In this document: piece after piece, positions 10,905-21,188 of the stretch | Layout: each line of letters starts with the position of its first letter | How positions within the stretch are numbered: the first letter of the stretch is position 1 | Assembly: GCA_964017185.1 (NCBI GenBank) | Contig: OZ024871.1 | Span: forward strand, 6,316,214 to 6,380,213 | DNA length: 64,000 nt | Reading direction: 5' to 3' | DNA from: Rugalucina vietnamica | Taxonomy: Eukaryota > Mollusca > Bivalvia > Lucinida > Lucinidae | Made by a program: the position numbers and the translations under genes | The notes under the pieces: generated by a model | What the model saw: the letters and a program-made list of their open reading frames with translations, nothing else | Databases searched by the model: none | Told to the model about the DNA's origin: nothing

Positions 10905-12126
10905 GTTTGACGTCTCTGTACAACAGGGAAAGAGCACATCTTGCAGCAATTGAAAAGGAACACCAAGAGGAGTCACAAGAAAACAAAATACACGTATACC
11001 TACTAGTATTTTCAGAGCTTTTAGCATATACACAAATGAAAATACCAGACATCATGAACAGACAACTCTTGCACAATGACAGTGGTAAACTTTATACTGA
11101 AATGAAAGAAATGGGAAATCCTTTTTAGAAGAATCTGCTGACTTGCTCACTCTGGACACAAAGGTAATATGATTTTAAGCAAATGCTTTAAAGGATGCCT
11201 GTCGACTCTTCTCAGAGTTGTTTATTTCATGTCAGTTATTTCATGTGACTTCCTGGAATTCTTTCACCACGAGAATCAGTCTTTTCCAGCCGCACTGAGT
11301 GATGGTGGTAAACTTCATAGCGGGCAATAGTCGCTGCTTGCTTCAATTTTAGAAGCCAAAATTGCAGTTCTAGATGCTAGGCCAGAAGCTTCTGCTATTA
11401 TAATTGATGGATCAGCTTTGATAAACGCATTGACACCTCGTGCCCTCAAAACATTTGAGGAATATGCCAACACAAATGTTTTTCCAACAGTCGAAGCTTT
11501 TCTTGCGGAAATTGGTCTTGAAAAGCTATGGCTTGCCTTTGGTCAAGGAGGGAACCTCCGATGGATACCAATACATGACAGCAGAAACAATATTGGCCCT
11601 GACAAAGCGAAAGGAATCACTTTCTTCCACGCCTGTAATGGATGTGATGTCTCGGCTTTCCGTGGAAAAGGTAAAAGTACAGCATTGCAAAAGTGGGATG
11701 TTTATCCTGAGGCTACAATTGTATTTGCCAACCTCAGTACGTATCCACCAGTACTTGGGGACGAAGAAAAGAAGGTTCTGGAGAGGTTTGTTATCCTCAT
11801 GTATGACAAATCTAGCACAGCTACTGATATTGACAGTGTCAGGCTTGATTTGTTTGCCCGCAAGCAGAGGGCATATGATGCAATACCCACAACAAGTGCT
11901 GCATTGGAGTACCACACAAAACATGCTGCATACCAAGTACTTATTCCATCTGAACGGATGGGAATGGAAACAACAAGACAGTTCATGGACATCACTTCCA
12001 CCTATTGCTGAGAGCTGCCAGCAGCTGACAAAATGTGACTGTAAGACTTCCTGCAGGGGTAGATGCAAATGTAATCTGTTTAGCCTGCCATGTGCTGAAT
12101 TTTGCAGCTGTAACTATGAAGCGTGA
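10905..12126 (+). pseudogene. Broken copy of a widespread repeat-associated ORF
   Basis: The best-preserved part (11418-12011) contains FFHACNGCDVSAFRGKGK, TALQKWDVYPEAT, VLERFVILMYDKSS and ARKQRAYDAIPTTSAALEYH. A cysteine-rich C-terminal piece in another frame (to 12126) contains SCQQLTKCDCKTSCRGRCKC. I recall this HAxxGCD...LERFVVLMYD...cysteine-rich protein as a high-copy uncharacterised family in corals, hydra and molluscs, and assume it travels with a mobile element. Weaker N-terminal-like coding text precedes it from about 10905. The copy is interrupted and looks inactive. The element class is not known to me, so I give no mechanism. Confidence 0.65.
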
Positions 12127-12289
12127 TTACCGAAATGTGGTCGGTGGAATATTGTGTAGAATCTATAATTTACATGCCAAATGAGTATGCATCTGATAAA
12201 TTTGTCTTATTATAGTCTGAAAATGCAATAAGTTATTTTAACCACAAAATATTATGAGATTTAGTTTCCATGATTTAAAACGACCAAGA

Positions 12290-13060
12290 TAGTCCAAGTA
12301 TGACAGGTGTTAAAGAAAGCAACTATGATAGGTGTTATCTTACATTATCATACATGGCGACCATCCTCAAATGTGGCAGCCATCTAGATGTTTATGCACA
12401 ACATACGCTAAGATTTAGTTTTTTTGTTTTGTAATTTCAAACAAACCTTCATTTTTCCATATACGGTGGCCATCTTGATTTATTAATGAACAAAATATGA
12501 TAAAATTTAGTTTTCATGTGCCTTGGTTCATACATTGTGATAAATAAACGGTCAAAATAGGCAAAGTATGACAGGTTTTAGAGTACAAACCTTCATTTTT
12601 TCCATATACGGCGGCCATCTTGAAAAATGTTGGCCATCTTGATTTGTAAATGTACAAAATATGATAAGATTTAGCTTCCATGTACCTTAGTTCATACATT
12701 TTGATACATAAACAGCCAAAGTAGGCCAAGTTTGATAGGTTTTAGAGCAAAAATCATATTTTTTTCCATCAGCGGCGGCCATTTTGAAAACTGGTGGCCA
12801 TCTTGATTTTTAATGCACAAAATATGATAAGAATTTTGTTTCTATATGCCTTGGTTCATATAATAGGATACAAAAATGGTCAAAATATTCCAAGTTTGAC
12901 AGGTGTAAAACCCCCCATTTTTCTATTTATGGCGGCCATTTTAAAAATGGCGGCCACCTTGATTTTTTTGAGTGGCTAACGGGTTTTTATTTTATCTTAT
13001 GGCCTGACCAAGGTTTGTGCCAAGTTTCATGCTTGCATCATTAAATGCACAATCTTTTCA
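12290..13060. repeat. Imperfect tandem array, ~165-bp unit
   Basis: About five units repeat the order: GGCGGCCATCTTGA-type phrase, ATGCACAAAATATGATAAGA, TTTAGTTTCCATG, TTGGTTCATACA, AAACGGTCAAAATAGGC, AAGTATGACAGGTTTTAGA. Units start near 12300, 12470, 12610, 12775 and 12930 and differ by many substitutions. No frame is conserved between units, so this is non-coding satellite-like DNA, perhaps the interior of a larger element. Confidence 0.75.
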
Positions 13061-13796
13061 CTAATATGCCCAGCTAATACTTAAAAAGTCGGAAAAATCA
13101 ATATTGTATTTTGAGACGAGCAAAACCCACAATTGTTTCTTGAACTTGAAAATCGACATTTTAAGCTTTTTTTCAGCTATTTTGTTTCTTACACCCCATT
13201 TCATGAAACCACCCAAAATTTCAAAACGAGCAGTTGGTGTACTAAGACTAACATTGAAGACCCAGTAAACATCCACTACTGCGAATATAAGCATCGAACC
13301 AGTGCAATTCATTTGCAGTGTAATATTTAAATTTAATCTACCCTACCCCCTTAATTTTACTGATAACTAAAATTGTCTGAAATGTTGCAGAAAATGGGGT
13401 GAAAAAAATGTAGTTCCTTAAAGTGACAATATGAATGGCTCATTCAATTCATATCATCAATACGTATTCAAATATAAAGTATTAGAAAATATCTACAACC
13501 GTTTACGGGCAACTAAATAAAAACAGGAAGTTCCAAAATGTCAAATGTTAGCAGCGAACATCCTCAAGCAATTTTAATGTTTCGTAGATTCTTTTCTCAC
13601 AACAGAGCAATAGCGGACAATTTTGTATTAAAATGGTAAAAACAGGGTCTAAGACACATGATACAATGCATTTACAGACGCCATCTTTTAAAGAGAAGTT
13701 TGGAACAACAACGAAATGCAGAATAGGTGTGTAGGCAAAAGTCACAGCTTTTGACCAAAATGAACACGGATGTAGTTTGCTTGACATTTAAATAAT
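13061..13796. other. Unassigned stretch
   Basis: Open frames here (for example 13312-13061 minus) are short and unrecognised. I see no repeat family or RNA gene. Confidence 0.3.
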
Positions 13797-13945
13797 TAGG
13801 TAAAATGAGCAATGATTAAGAAATGCCGTAATCGGAAAGAAATTTATATTCCAAATACCGAGGTGAGAAATTCCAAATGTACAATGAGGTAATAATACAA
13901 AGTGAACATATCTCAAGATGTCCCAATAGGTGGCTACGCAAACAA
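13797..13945 (-). mobile_element. Family T tail, strongly decayed
   Basis: Words such as GAGCAATGATTAAGAAATG, CCAAATACCGAGGTGAGAAA, GAACATATCTCAAGATG and CCCAATAGGTGGC follow the family order but with many changes. This is one of the oldest T copies in the window. The sequence from 13946 to 14719 shows no gene. Confidence 0.6.
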
Positions 13946-14721
13946 AACAAACTTCACAGGGTGCAACCAACACCATGACAGGTACAACAGGATCGTTTCT
14001 GAACGATAACACGACTGTGACATATTCTGCTTAGTGACATAACATCAACTTTAGCTCATGTTTTATACCCGAAAAAATGATTCAGCCTTTATTCCTAAGA
14101 TATCGGTTGACACCCGGCGGTTTTACTCACCATCGTTTGTTAGAAACACGACTGAAAGGCAATAACGTGACAGCCAGAGACGAAACGTCAAATTTAGGAA
14201 AATCGGACCTTTCTTTACCGATTTCAAATTTTATTTATTATTTATTTTTTTTTTATTTTGTTTGCGTGAAAATAGAATTGATTAAGTATGACTTAGTTAT
14301 CCCGGATTTAGCAGACCTGTCAAAAGGGACCATCGGTCATAACTGAATTGTGACGTCACATCAGCATCGCACCAACGTTTGATTTTGTTCATAATTTTTA
14401 CTGGCAATTTCTTGTCTGGAGATCTGCTCATATATCTATATTCCAAAATTAATCTTTATAAAAATTATTATGAGCAGAGACTGGCGGAAGTTATGGGACC
14501 AGCTTTTTAGTACAATGTCTCTGCTATTCTAATAAATATTTCAGAGACTGTGATAAGAGCTTCCCGCTTAGGTAACGGCTAGATGTAGAGAAACCCAGGG
14601 AGCAGAAAGATGCTGGATGCAAGTGTAAAATACTTTTTCTGTGACTTAAACCGCATCTTCTGTCTTAGAAAAACAATCTTTAAAAGCAATAACGGTACGC
14701 AATCAAAGGGACCGAGATGTA

Positions 14722-16626
14722 CGAGGGTGGGTCAGAAAGTTCTGTCATAGGTGGTGTAACTTTGTTAATAGACATGACAGATTGCTGTATTATACCTTGA
14801 TTGAAAGGGCTACATTTCTCCTTTATAATGATGCCAAAATAATGCCCGAAATAAATAAATACTTAGAAATAGACGCCTTGAAAGACACCTGGGGTAAAAC
14901 CAATGGCACGTTTTCTAGAATTTGTGAATATTATTATGTACGTTTCATGCGTCATATCTTCATAACTACCGATCAAATTTTCTCCAACTTTTTAGTGATA
15001 AATAATAGTATATTTAGAAACGCAATGTGACAAAAATTACCGTTATCGATGCCATGGTGACTTTATAATAAAGCGATATATATGACGTCATTAAAATACG
15101 TACCCCTATAGCATTTCTGGCACCGCTGTGACATTATATTTGCTTGCTTTTTTATGAGTTTACTACAGGGCACACTAGGATGAAACGATAAAATGGTTAA
15201 ATGCATTTTAGGTCCCTGGTCTACGTGTAGATGTCAATAAATGCCCTTTGAATTCAAACTGTAATTTTAATGTATTCACAGCAAGCCAATTTCACTATTT
15301 CATTTTGCAATAACTCAATTAAATTCAATTGAATGATTTTGATTTTTGCAAGATATATTCATCTATGTTCGAAAAATATATTGCATGGATTATATTTTTT
15401 CGAATCGTTTTTCTTTAAATAATATTCACAAATTCAAGAAAAAGTGCCATTGGTTTTACCCCAGGTGTCTTTCAAGGCGTCTATTTCGAAGTATTTATTT
15501 CTTTCGTGCATTCTTTTGGCATCGTTGTAAAGGAGAAATGTACAGCTCCTTTTCATAAGTTTAGTACATACCGATTTGTTTCATAAGTAATAGCATAGCA
15601 GTACCCGTACTTGAAGCTTGGCCAAATGTTATTGGGTGTTTGCAGATTTGAACGGATTTCGTTATGTCTAATTTAATACATAAAACTATTGACTGATTAT
15701 AACATTTTAGATTTTAATCAATTGATTTATTAATAGTAACACATTAAAATGACAGGCAAAATATCATAACTTCAGGGATATAAATGTAAATTTTTACATT
15801 GATTTCATACACTTCAAGAAAGTTTTAACCAAAAACAGATTATATCGTTAAATTGGCATATCACCCGACAAACCACACCTAACATAATATTTGGTCTACT
15901 CTGTGTATATTCACGTTTATTGAAGCTTGAAATATTGCATCCTAATAACCATGGTACACCAAATTATACAATCAGTCAGCGTTTGATACATAATTACACA
16001 TACAACCGTTTGTTTTTACAAAGAACACTGGTCAAACAGTTGAATATAAACATTTGATCCAAAGAAAGCCGCTCGAAAAGTACTGGAACACAAAATGGCG
16101 AAACGACAGTCCAAACAAGGTAAGGCAGTCTAGTAGGATGCATGATTTCTAGCTTCAATAACCCCGACTGTACATAGGGTAGACCAAATATTATGTAAGG
16201 TGTAGTCTTCTGGACGCTCTGTCATTTTATTGGAATAATACATTTTTAGTTCAAGCTGTCCTGTAATGTGAGAAATCAATGTTAACAGTGACATTAGTGT
16301 CACACGAGTTACGTATTTCGTTTATCATATTTAATGTGTTATTATCTATTTAAAAATCGATCAAAATCTAAATTGTTACAATCAGTGAATAATTTTATGT
16401 ATTAGGATTGACTTAGCGAAATTCGTTCAAATCTGCAATCAGCCAATAAAATTTGCCCAAGCTTCAAGTACGGATACTGCTATGCCATTACTTATGAAAA
16501 AAATCGGTATGTACTAAACTTATGAAACGGAGCTGTAGTCCTTTCAATCAAGGCATAATACATCAACCTATCATGTCTATTAACAAAGTTATAACACCTA
16601 TGACAGAACTTTCTGACCCACCCTCG
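14722..16626. mobile_element. TIR element X with ~500-bp inverted repeats (mariner-like MITE)
   Basis: Both ends read CGAGGGTGGGTCAGAAAG toward the centre and are flanked by TA (14720-14721 and 16627-16628), the target duplication of Tc1/mariner elements. The terminal inverted repeat is unusually long: after skipping a nested insertion, 14722-14812 plus 15543 to about 15960 is mirrored by about 16130-16626. Shared inner words include CATAAGTTTAGTACATACCG, GTACTTGAAGCTTGG and ACCAAATATTATGT. The unique centre is only about 170 bp and no transposase is encoded, so it is non-autonomous. Its empty size is about 1175 bp. Confidence 0.85.
14813..15540. mobile_element. TIR element Y nested in X
   Basis: It begins CATTTCTCCTTTATAATG and ends with the mirrored GTTGTAAAGGAGAAATG, flanked by TA at 14811-14812 and 15541-15542. 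The inverted repeats run about 100 bases, to GGGGTAAAACCAATGGCAC and its mirror near 15437. Removing it restores the X arm as GAAAGG-(N)CTACAGCTCC, exactly as seen in the other X arm at 16530. No long coding frame is inside. Confidence 0.85.
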
Positions 16627-16869
16627 TATCAAACAAGTCAAACTTAAGAATGTATTATTTATTCATTTTTTTTTAAATCCATTACAGTTTTCTATTCAAT
16701 TCATATCAAACGTTAGTTCACTCAATCCATCATACAAATGACAATATGAGGTAATAAAACACATTAACAATGGAAGCAAGTAAAACATGAATACTCTGAA
16801 TAATTTATACCTGCAAATAACTCAGAATAATTTTATACCTGCAAATGTTTTGACCCATGCAAGCGACGC

Positions 16870-16872
<3 letters not shown>

Positions 16873-16904
<32 letters not shown>

Positions 16905-16945
16905 AAACAAAAAAAAAAAAAAAAAAAAAAAAAAACAAAAAAAAC
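16873..16945. repeat. Interrupted poly(A) tract
   Basis: Three A runs separated by single C-containing breaks span about 72 bases. It follows CAAGCGACGCAAGT. It may be a retroposon tail or simply a long homopolymer prone to assembly error. No gene is seen from 16946 to 17316. Confidence 0.75.
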
Positions 16946-17316
16946 TGCCAAATATTAACTTTAACCACAGGCACATACACATATCACATATACGGTCGGT
17001 GCGCACACATATATAATATCATCATGTACTATGGAAATTATAACGTGAAGCATAAAATCTCGTAAACCAAACGACATAGATTTAACAATTCTTTCTTACT
17101 TTATTGGTGAAATTTGATAACATTTGGATTTGAGCTTTTAGAAATTTTCTATTTTCTTCATATTTCTTTAAATTGTTTACATTCAAAGGTAACATGAAAT
17201 TCATCACCTAATGCTTCGTTGCAAAGAGTGCAAATTCTATCTTTTATCGGAGCATGTCACCATCGCCAGGTTTCAACAGGTTAACGATGGTTATTCGTTC
17301 TTATTTGGATAAAAAG

Positions 17317-17600
17317 GTACAAGTAGGCAAAGATCAGGAAAAGGCGCAATCAGAAAAAGATTCCCACTCCAAAAACCGAGATGGGAAAAAACTAAACTAA
17401 CAATCAGGTACTTATATCGTAAGCCGAATGAGCAGCTATTTTCCCAATAGGTGGCCACTCAGTTACCTTAACTTAACTAAAAATATGAAAACATACATAA
17501 GGCGCACAAACATATATTTAATTCCAAAACATAAAACAAAAAGAACCACCACAGAAGTATCGACTTGGAACGATCTTTCTAAACTTCACTGAATTACCAG
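17317..17600 (-). mobile_element. Family T tail
   Basis: Starts with ACAAGTAGGCAAAGATCAGG and runs through GCCGAATGAGCAGCTATTTT, CCAATAGGTGGCCACTCAG and GAACCACCACAGAAGTATCG before losing similarity after GGAACGATC near 17572. It lies about 300 bases downstream of the second cysteine-rich gene's stop. Confidence 0.8.
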
Positions 17601-17904
17601 ATAATTTTCCATACCAAAAGTGGTTTTAAATATATTGTAATAGCGAAACGGTTCTTTCTTTATCGTGTTTATCATGGAGCAGACATTCATCGATCCAAAG
17701 TCAACGATGTTTAGCATTGTGAGTTAAGCAACAATTAGAAAGTTTTGGACACAACTTCGGGTTCTATCTATGTGTTTCAGTTCCAGATTGCCTCTGTATA
17801 ATTATGAATAAGATACGAAAGCGTCAATGATCCATACAATTTAATTTGCCAATCGATTGTTCTACATCCAGTCAAGACTTCATTATTATCACTTTTTACA
17901 GCAT

Positions 17905-18270
17905 TCAATTTGTCAGATATCCCTGTATGTAGCACTCTCCACACAACCTCGTGTACTCTGCAGATACCCCTCTTACTCCATTACATTTCTTACACACCAC
18001 GCCCATATTCATCTTGTTGAAGCAGGTTTCACAAAGCTTGGCGAGTGGCTTGATATTATTCATGTTTAACTTCATGGTTTCACAAGCAAAACTACACATG
18101 TTGTAGTTCAGTGGTAGAGATGTGGTGCAGATATCACACATAGCCGCATTGTCTGGCGTCGTCGAGTAGGTACATGCGTTAATACAGCTACGAACAGTTA
18201 GGCCTCGGTCTTCAATATGTGCCCCTATTGTCTTGAAGCTGAAGGCAATCATCAAAACTGTGAACAGCAT
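17905..18270 (-). CDS. Secreted 12-cysteine protein, paralog 2
   Basis: The coding exon gives 121 residues starting at the ATG at 18270, which is preceded by the acceptor TTTTGTTTTCAG and the same ACA leader triplet as paralog 1. Residues 1-17 (MLFTVLMIAFSFKTIGA) are a signal peptide. Cysteines lie at 29, 33, 45, 48, 59, 63, 80, 83, 93, 96, 110 and 113. The spacings CX3C-11-CX2C-10-CX3C-16-CX2C are identical to paralog 1, with only the last two gaps differing by one or two residues. Shared strings include RSCI, CETCF/CEKCF and TRLCGECY. By eye the mature parts are somewhat under half identical, so the duplication is old. A minus-strand ATTAAA lies about 60 bases past the stop and could serve for polyadenylation. 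Function unknown; secretion and a disulfide-rich or metal-binding fold are inferred. Confidence 0.8.
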   Translation of the reverse strand: MLFTVLMIAFSFKTIGAHIEDRGLTVRSCINACTYSTTPDNAAMCDICTTSLPLNYNMCSFACETMKLNMNNIKPLAKLCETCFNKMNMGVVCKKCNGVRGVSAEYTRLCGECYIQGYLTN

Positions 18271-18390
18271 TGTCTGAAAACAAAATTTGAAAATAATGCA
18301 CATATCATTTATTTGATTAAGCCTTGATTTGCCGGTCCAATGCCGAAAAAAAATGAAGTAAAGCAAATCTCGCAACCCGGATTGAGTGGA

Positions 18391-18985
18391 AAGGTATCAA
18401 GAAAAGGCGCAATCAGAGAGAAATTCCCACATCAAAAATAGAGTTGGGAAAAACTAAATTGACAATTAAGTACTTACATGTATACTTAGAAAACGTATCG
18501 TAAGCCGAGTGAGCAGCTGTTTCCCAATAGGCGGCCACTCAGTTACCCGAACTTTAATAAAGATATGAAAACGTACATAAGGTTCAAACCGCACAAAAAA
18601 ATCGACTCCAAAATATAATACAAATGGAACCACAACAGAAGTATCGCCTTGGAACGATCAGGAATATAAAACTACTTGGGAGGGGTTGGGGAGCTTAAAC
18701 CGGTTTTACAGGCCCCTAACCTCACCCTCATCTTCTGCAGTGGTTCACAACATTTAGTTAGTTGTTCGGTCCTCGTGGTGGCTCTCTAACTAGTCAACGA
18801 ATCATCAAGGACAAACAAATAAATCATGATAACTACCCTGATGAATCAAAAACGAGGACTCAACAGATTCAGTAAGCTGTCCGACGATGGTGATCCCTGG
18901 GTGTCAAATAACTTACTGAAAACACCAGTTGAACCCCGTTTGGCCAAGCAACAGACAAAACAACCGTTATCATTTTCAAACTAAA
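18391..18985 (-). mobile_element. Family T tail, long copy
   Basis: Runs from AGGCGCAATCAGAGAG through GCCGAGTGAGCAGCTG, GAAGTATCGCCTTGG, CACCCTCATCTTCTGCAG, GTTCGGTCCTCGTGGTGG and CGACGATGGTGATCCCTGG to GGCCAAGCAACAGAC. It matches almost the whole UTR between the reverse transcriptase stop and the end at 28078, but none of the coding part. It sits just upstream of the second cysteine-rich coding exon, in its inferred 5' intron. Confidence 0.8.
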
Positions 18986-19375
18986 TAAATACTTTCTCTA
19001 AGCAAAAGCTACCTTCATGTACGAATTATTAAAAATCATTTACCGGCTTTTTCAGCTTCAGCCTGTTTGTGTTTGGTTATTTGTTATTTGGCATTGATAT
19101 TTCAAGGCCGTTTGTGGAATTTGATAACTTTCAAAATAATATCAAATCAAATTTGATATCAGTATCAAGGTTGTAATGTAATCCAGTAGATTTGACTTAC
19201 CGAATTGCTACAAGTTTAACATTGTTAGATGTATAAGGGACAAACCTTAATCGTGGAGGTGAATTTTAAGTTTGGTGTGTTAACGACAGGTTTGGGATTG
19301 CATAACTACCTGATGACTGAGCAGATAACAATTAGAACCCCAAAGAGAATATCATTTTCACGCCGACAGATCCTA

Positions 19376-20235
19376 ATGATGGGATATTTCTGCTGTGGTT
19401 CCCTTTGTTTTATGTTTTGGAGTCGATTTTTTGTGCTGTTGGAAAAAAGTACAAATAGGCAACGATCAGGAAAAGGCGCAATCAGAGATTCCCACTCCAA
19501 AAATAGAGGTGGAACAAAAAATAACAATCAGGTACTTATACCACGAAAACATATCGTTAGCCGAATGAGCAGTCAGTTATACCAAAACTTAACTAACATA
19601 AGGCGCAAACAGCACAGAAATTCAAACACCAAGACATAAAACAATAAGAACCACCACAGAAGTATCGCCTTGGAACGATCAGTAATATAAAAGTACTGGC
19701 GGGCTTAAATAGATTTTACAGGGCCCTAACCTCACCTCAGCTTCTGCAGTGGTTCACAACATTTAGTTAGTAGTTCGGTCCTCGTGGTGAATCGCTAACT
19801 AGGCAACGAATCATCATGGATAAACAAATAAATCATGATAACCACCACGATAAATAAAAATAAAATCAGTAAGCTGCCCGACGATGGAGATCCCTGGGCG
19901 CCAAATAACTTACTAACTCCGGTGCAGAAAAAAAACCCATCAGTTGAATCACGGTGGGCCAAGCAACAGACAAGAAGCTCCGGCCCCTACCAACTAAAAT
20001 GAATAGCTTTATGTCGGGGCCATTATAGAGTCTGACGCCCGACCCACTGGCGGAACCTTATGTACGTTTTCATATTTTCATTAAGTGCTGGTAACTGTGT
20101 TGCCGCCTATTGCTGCTCACTCGGCTTGCGATATATTTTCTAAGTATAAGTACCTAATTGCCAATTTAGTTTTTCCCACCTCGATTGGGAATTTCTTTCT
20201 GATTGCGCCTTTTCCTGATCATTGCCTACTTGCAC
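19376..20235 (+). mobile_element. Family T tail interrupted by another T tail
   Basis: The plus-strand copy reads TTCTGCTGTGGTTCC...TTTGTGCTGTTGG up to about 19442 and resumes at about 20050 with CCTTATGTACGTTTTCATAT, running to GATCATTGCCTACTTGCACC at 20233. In the copy at 27865 these flanks are contiguous. Confidence 0.75.
19443..20049 (-). mobile_element. Family T tail nested inside an opposite T tail
   Basis: The minus-strand copy starts TACAAATAGGCAACGATCAGG and runs through GAGCAGTCAGTTA, CTTCTGCAGTGGTTCAC, CTGCCCGACGATGGAG and GCTTTATGTCGGGGCC to GACGCCCGACCCACTGGCG. That last word corresponds to the final codons of the reverse transcriptase at about 27420-27440, so this copy just reaches the coding region. 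The head-to-head layout could be a second insertion or the inverted copy that Penelope-like elements often carry. Confidence 0.75.
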
Positions 20236-20955
20236 CTTATCCAAATCAAAATGCTTATATTTATGATGATTGACATCTACATGTCCTCATCCAGGTATCT
20301 AGATCTTAATGACACAAAAATCTCTTAGATAAGACAATCCTTTGATGTGGGCTATTCTACCTGGAATGAACGTCGTGACAGGCAACCATGGCTACAAAAG
20401 CAAACTATTGTCCCCTTAGCGACTTTCACATACTAACTTAGTACATGTATGTGTTATTCGAGAAGATGTCCATGAAAAGGCCGGGGTAATGGACATCTAA
20501 TAACATAATAGACTGACAGAATACATTGGAAAATACAGTTTACCGGAGGGATCATCTCAACGTTTAAAGTTACAATACTTTAAATATGGGACTGATACTG
20601 GATGTTTATATTTGTCAGTTTGACAGTTGTTATACGTCACAATCAGCAATAATGGTCATGTCAGGACTTCGATTCAAAAATTTGATGTCATGACATGCGA
20701 AATGTGCTCATTCGAATAACATATAAGTCTACCCACGTAAACAACTTACGTCATGTTTATAGAAATATATAGGCCTAAAGTTGAACCTTAGCGTTTGTAT
20801 TATTTTCATGCGATTCATGACTAATTTGTTGCCGACTGCCATAGCAAGATCAGTGTTGTTAAATGTGGTGTTTTTGTCATCAAAACGATGCACAGCAATT
20901 TACTTCTATGTTAGAAATAGAATATGGAAAAGAACTAAATTTTCCTTTAGTTTGT
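20236..20955. other. Unassigned stretch between T tails
   Basis: No gene is supported. Two ATTCGAGAAGATGTCC/GGACATCTAATAAC-type words around 20457-20500 make a weak inverted repeat. Confidence 0.3.
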
Positions 20956-21040
20956 TTAGTTGTTTCCCACCTCGGGTTTTGGAGTGGGAATTTCTTTCTG
21001 GCAGCGCCATTTCCTGATCATTGCCTACTTTTACACTTTT
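20956..21040 (+). mobile_element. Family T tail, terminal 80 bases
   Basis: TTTCCCACCTCGGGTTTTGG through TTTCCTGATCATTGCCTAC matches the extreme 3' end of the element at 28000-28078. Confidence 0.75.
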
Positions 21041-21188
21041 ATTACCTGCAGGGTAGTAAGATATATCGAAACAGGCACCCTCTTGTGACATCAGATTGAA
21101 AAGAAAGAAGTGTGCATGTGGTAAAAATGTATGAAACCCAATGCAATTTTGAATGCGCCTCGCTAATTCATGGAGCGCCCAAATTAAA

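Noticed and set aside
11440-12068. Long shadow ORFs on both strands at the repeat-associated ORF
   Set aside because: The recognisable motifs lie in the main plus-strand frame; the minus-strand frames are mirrors of the same DNA.
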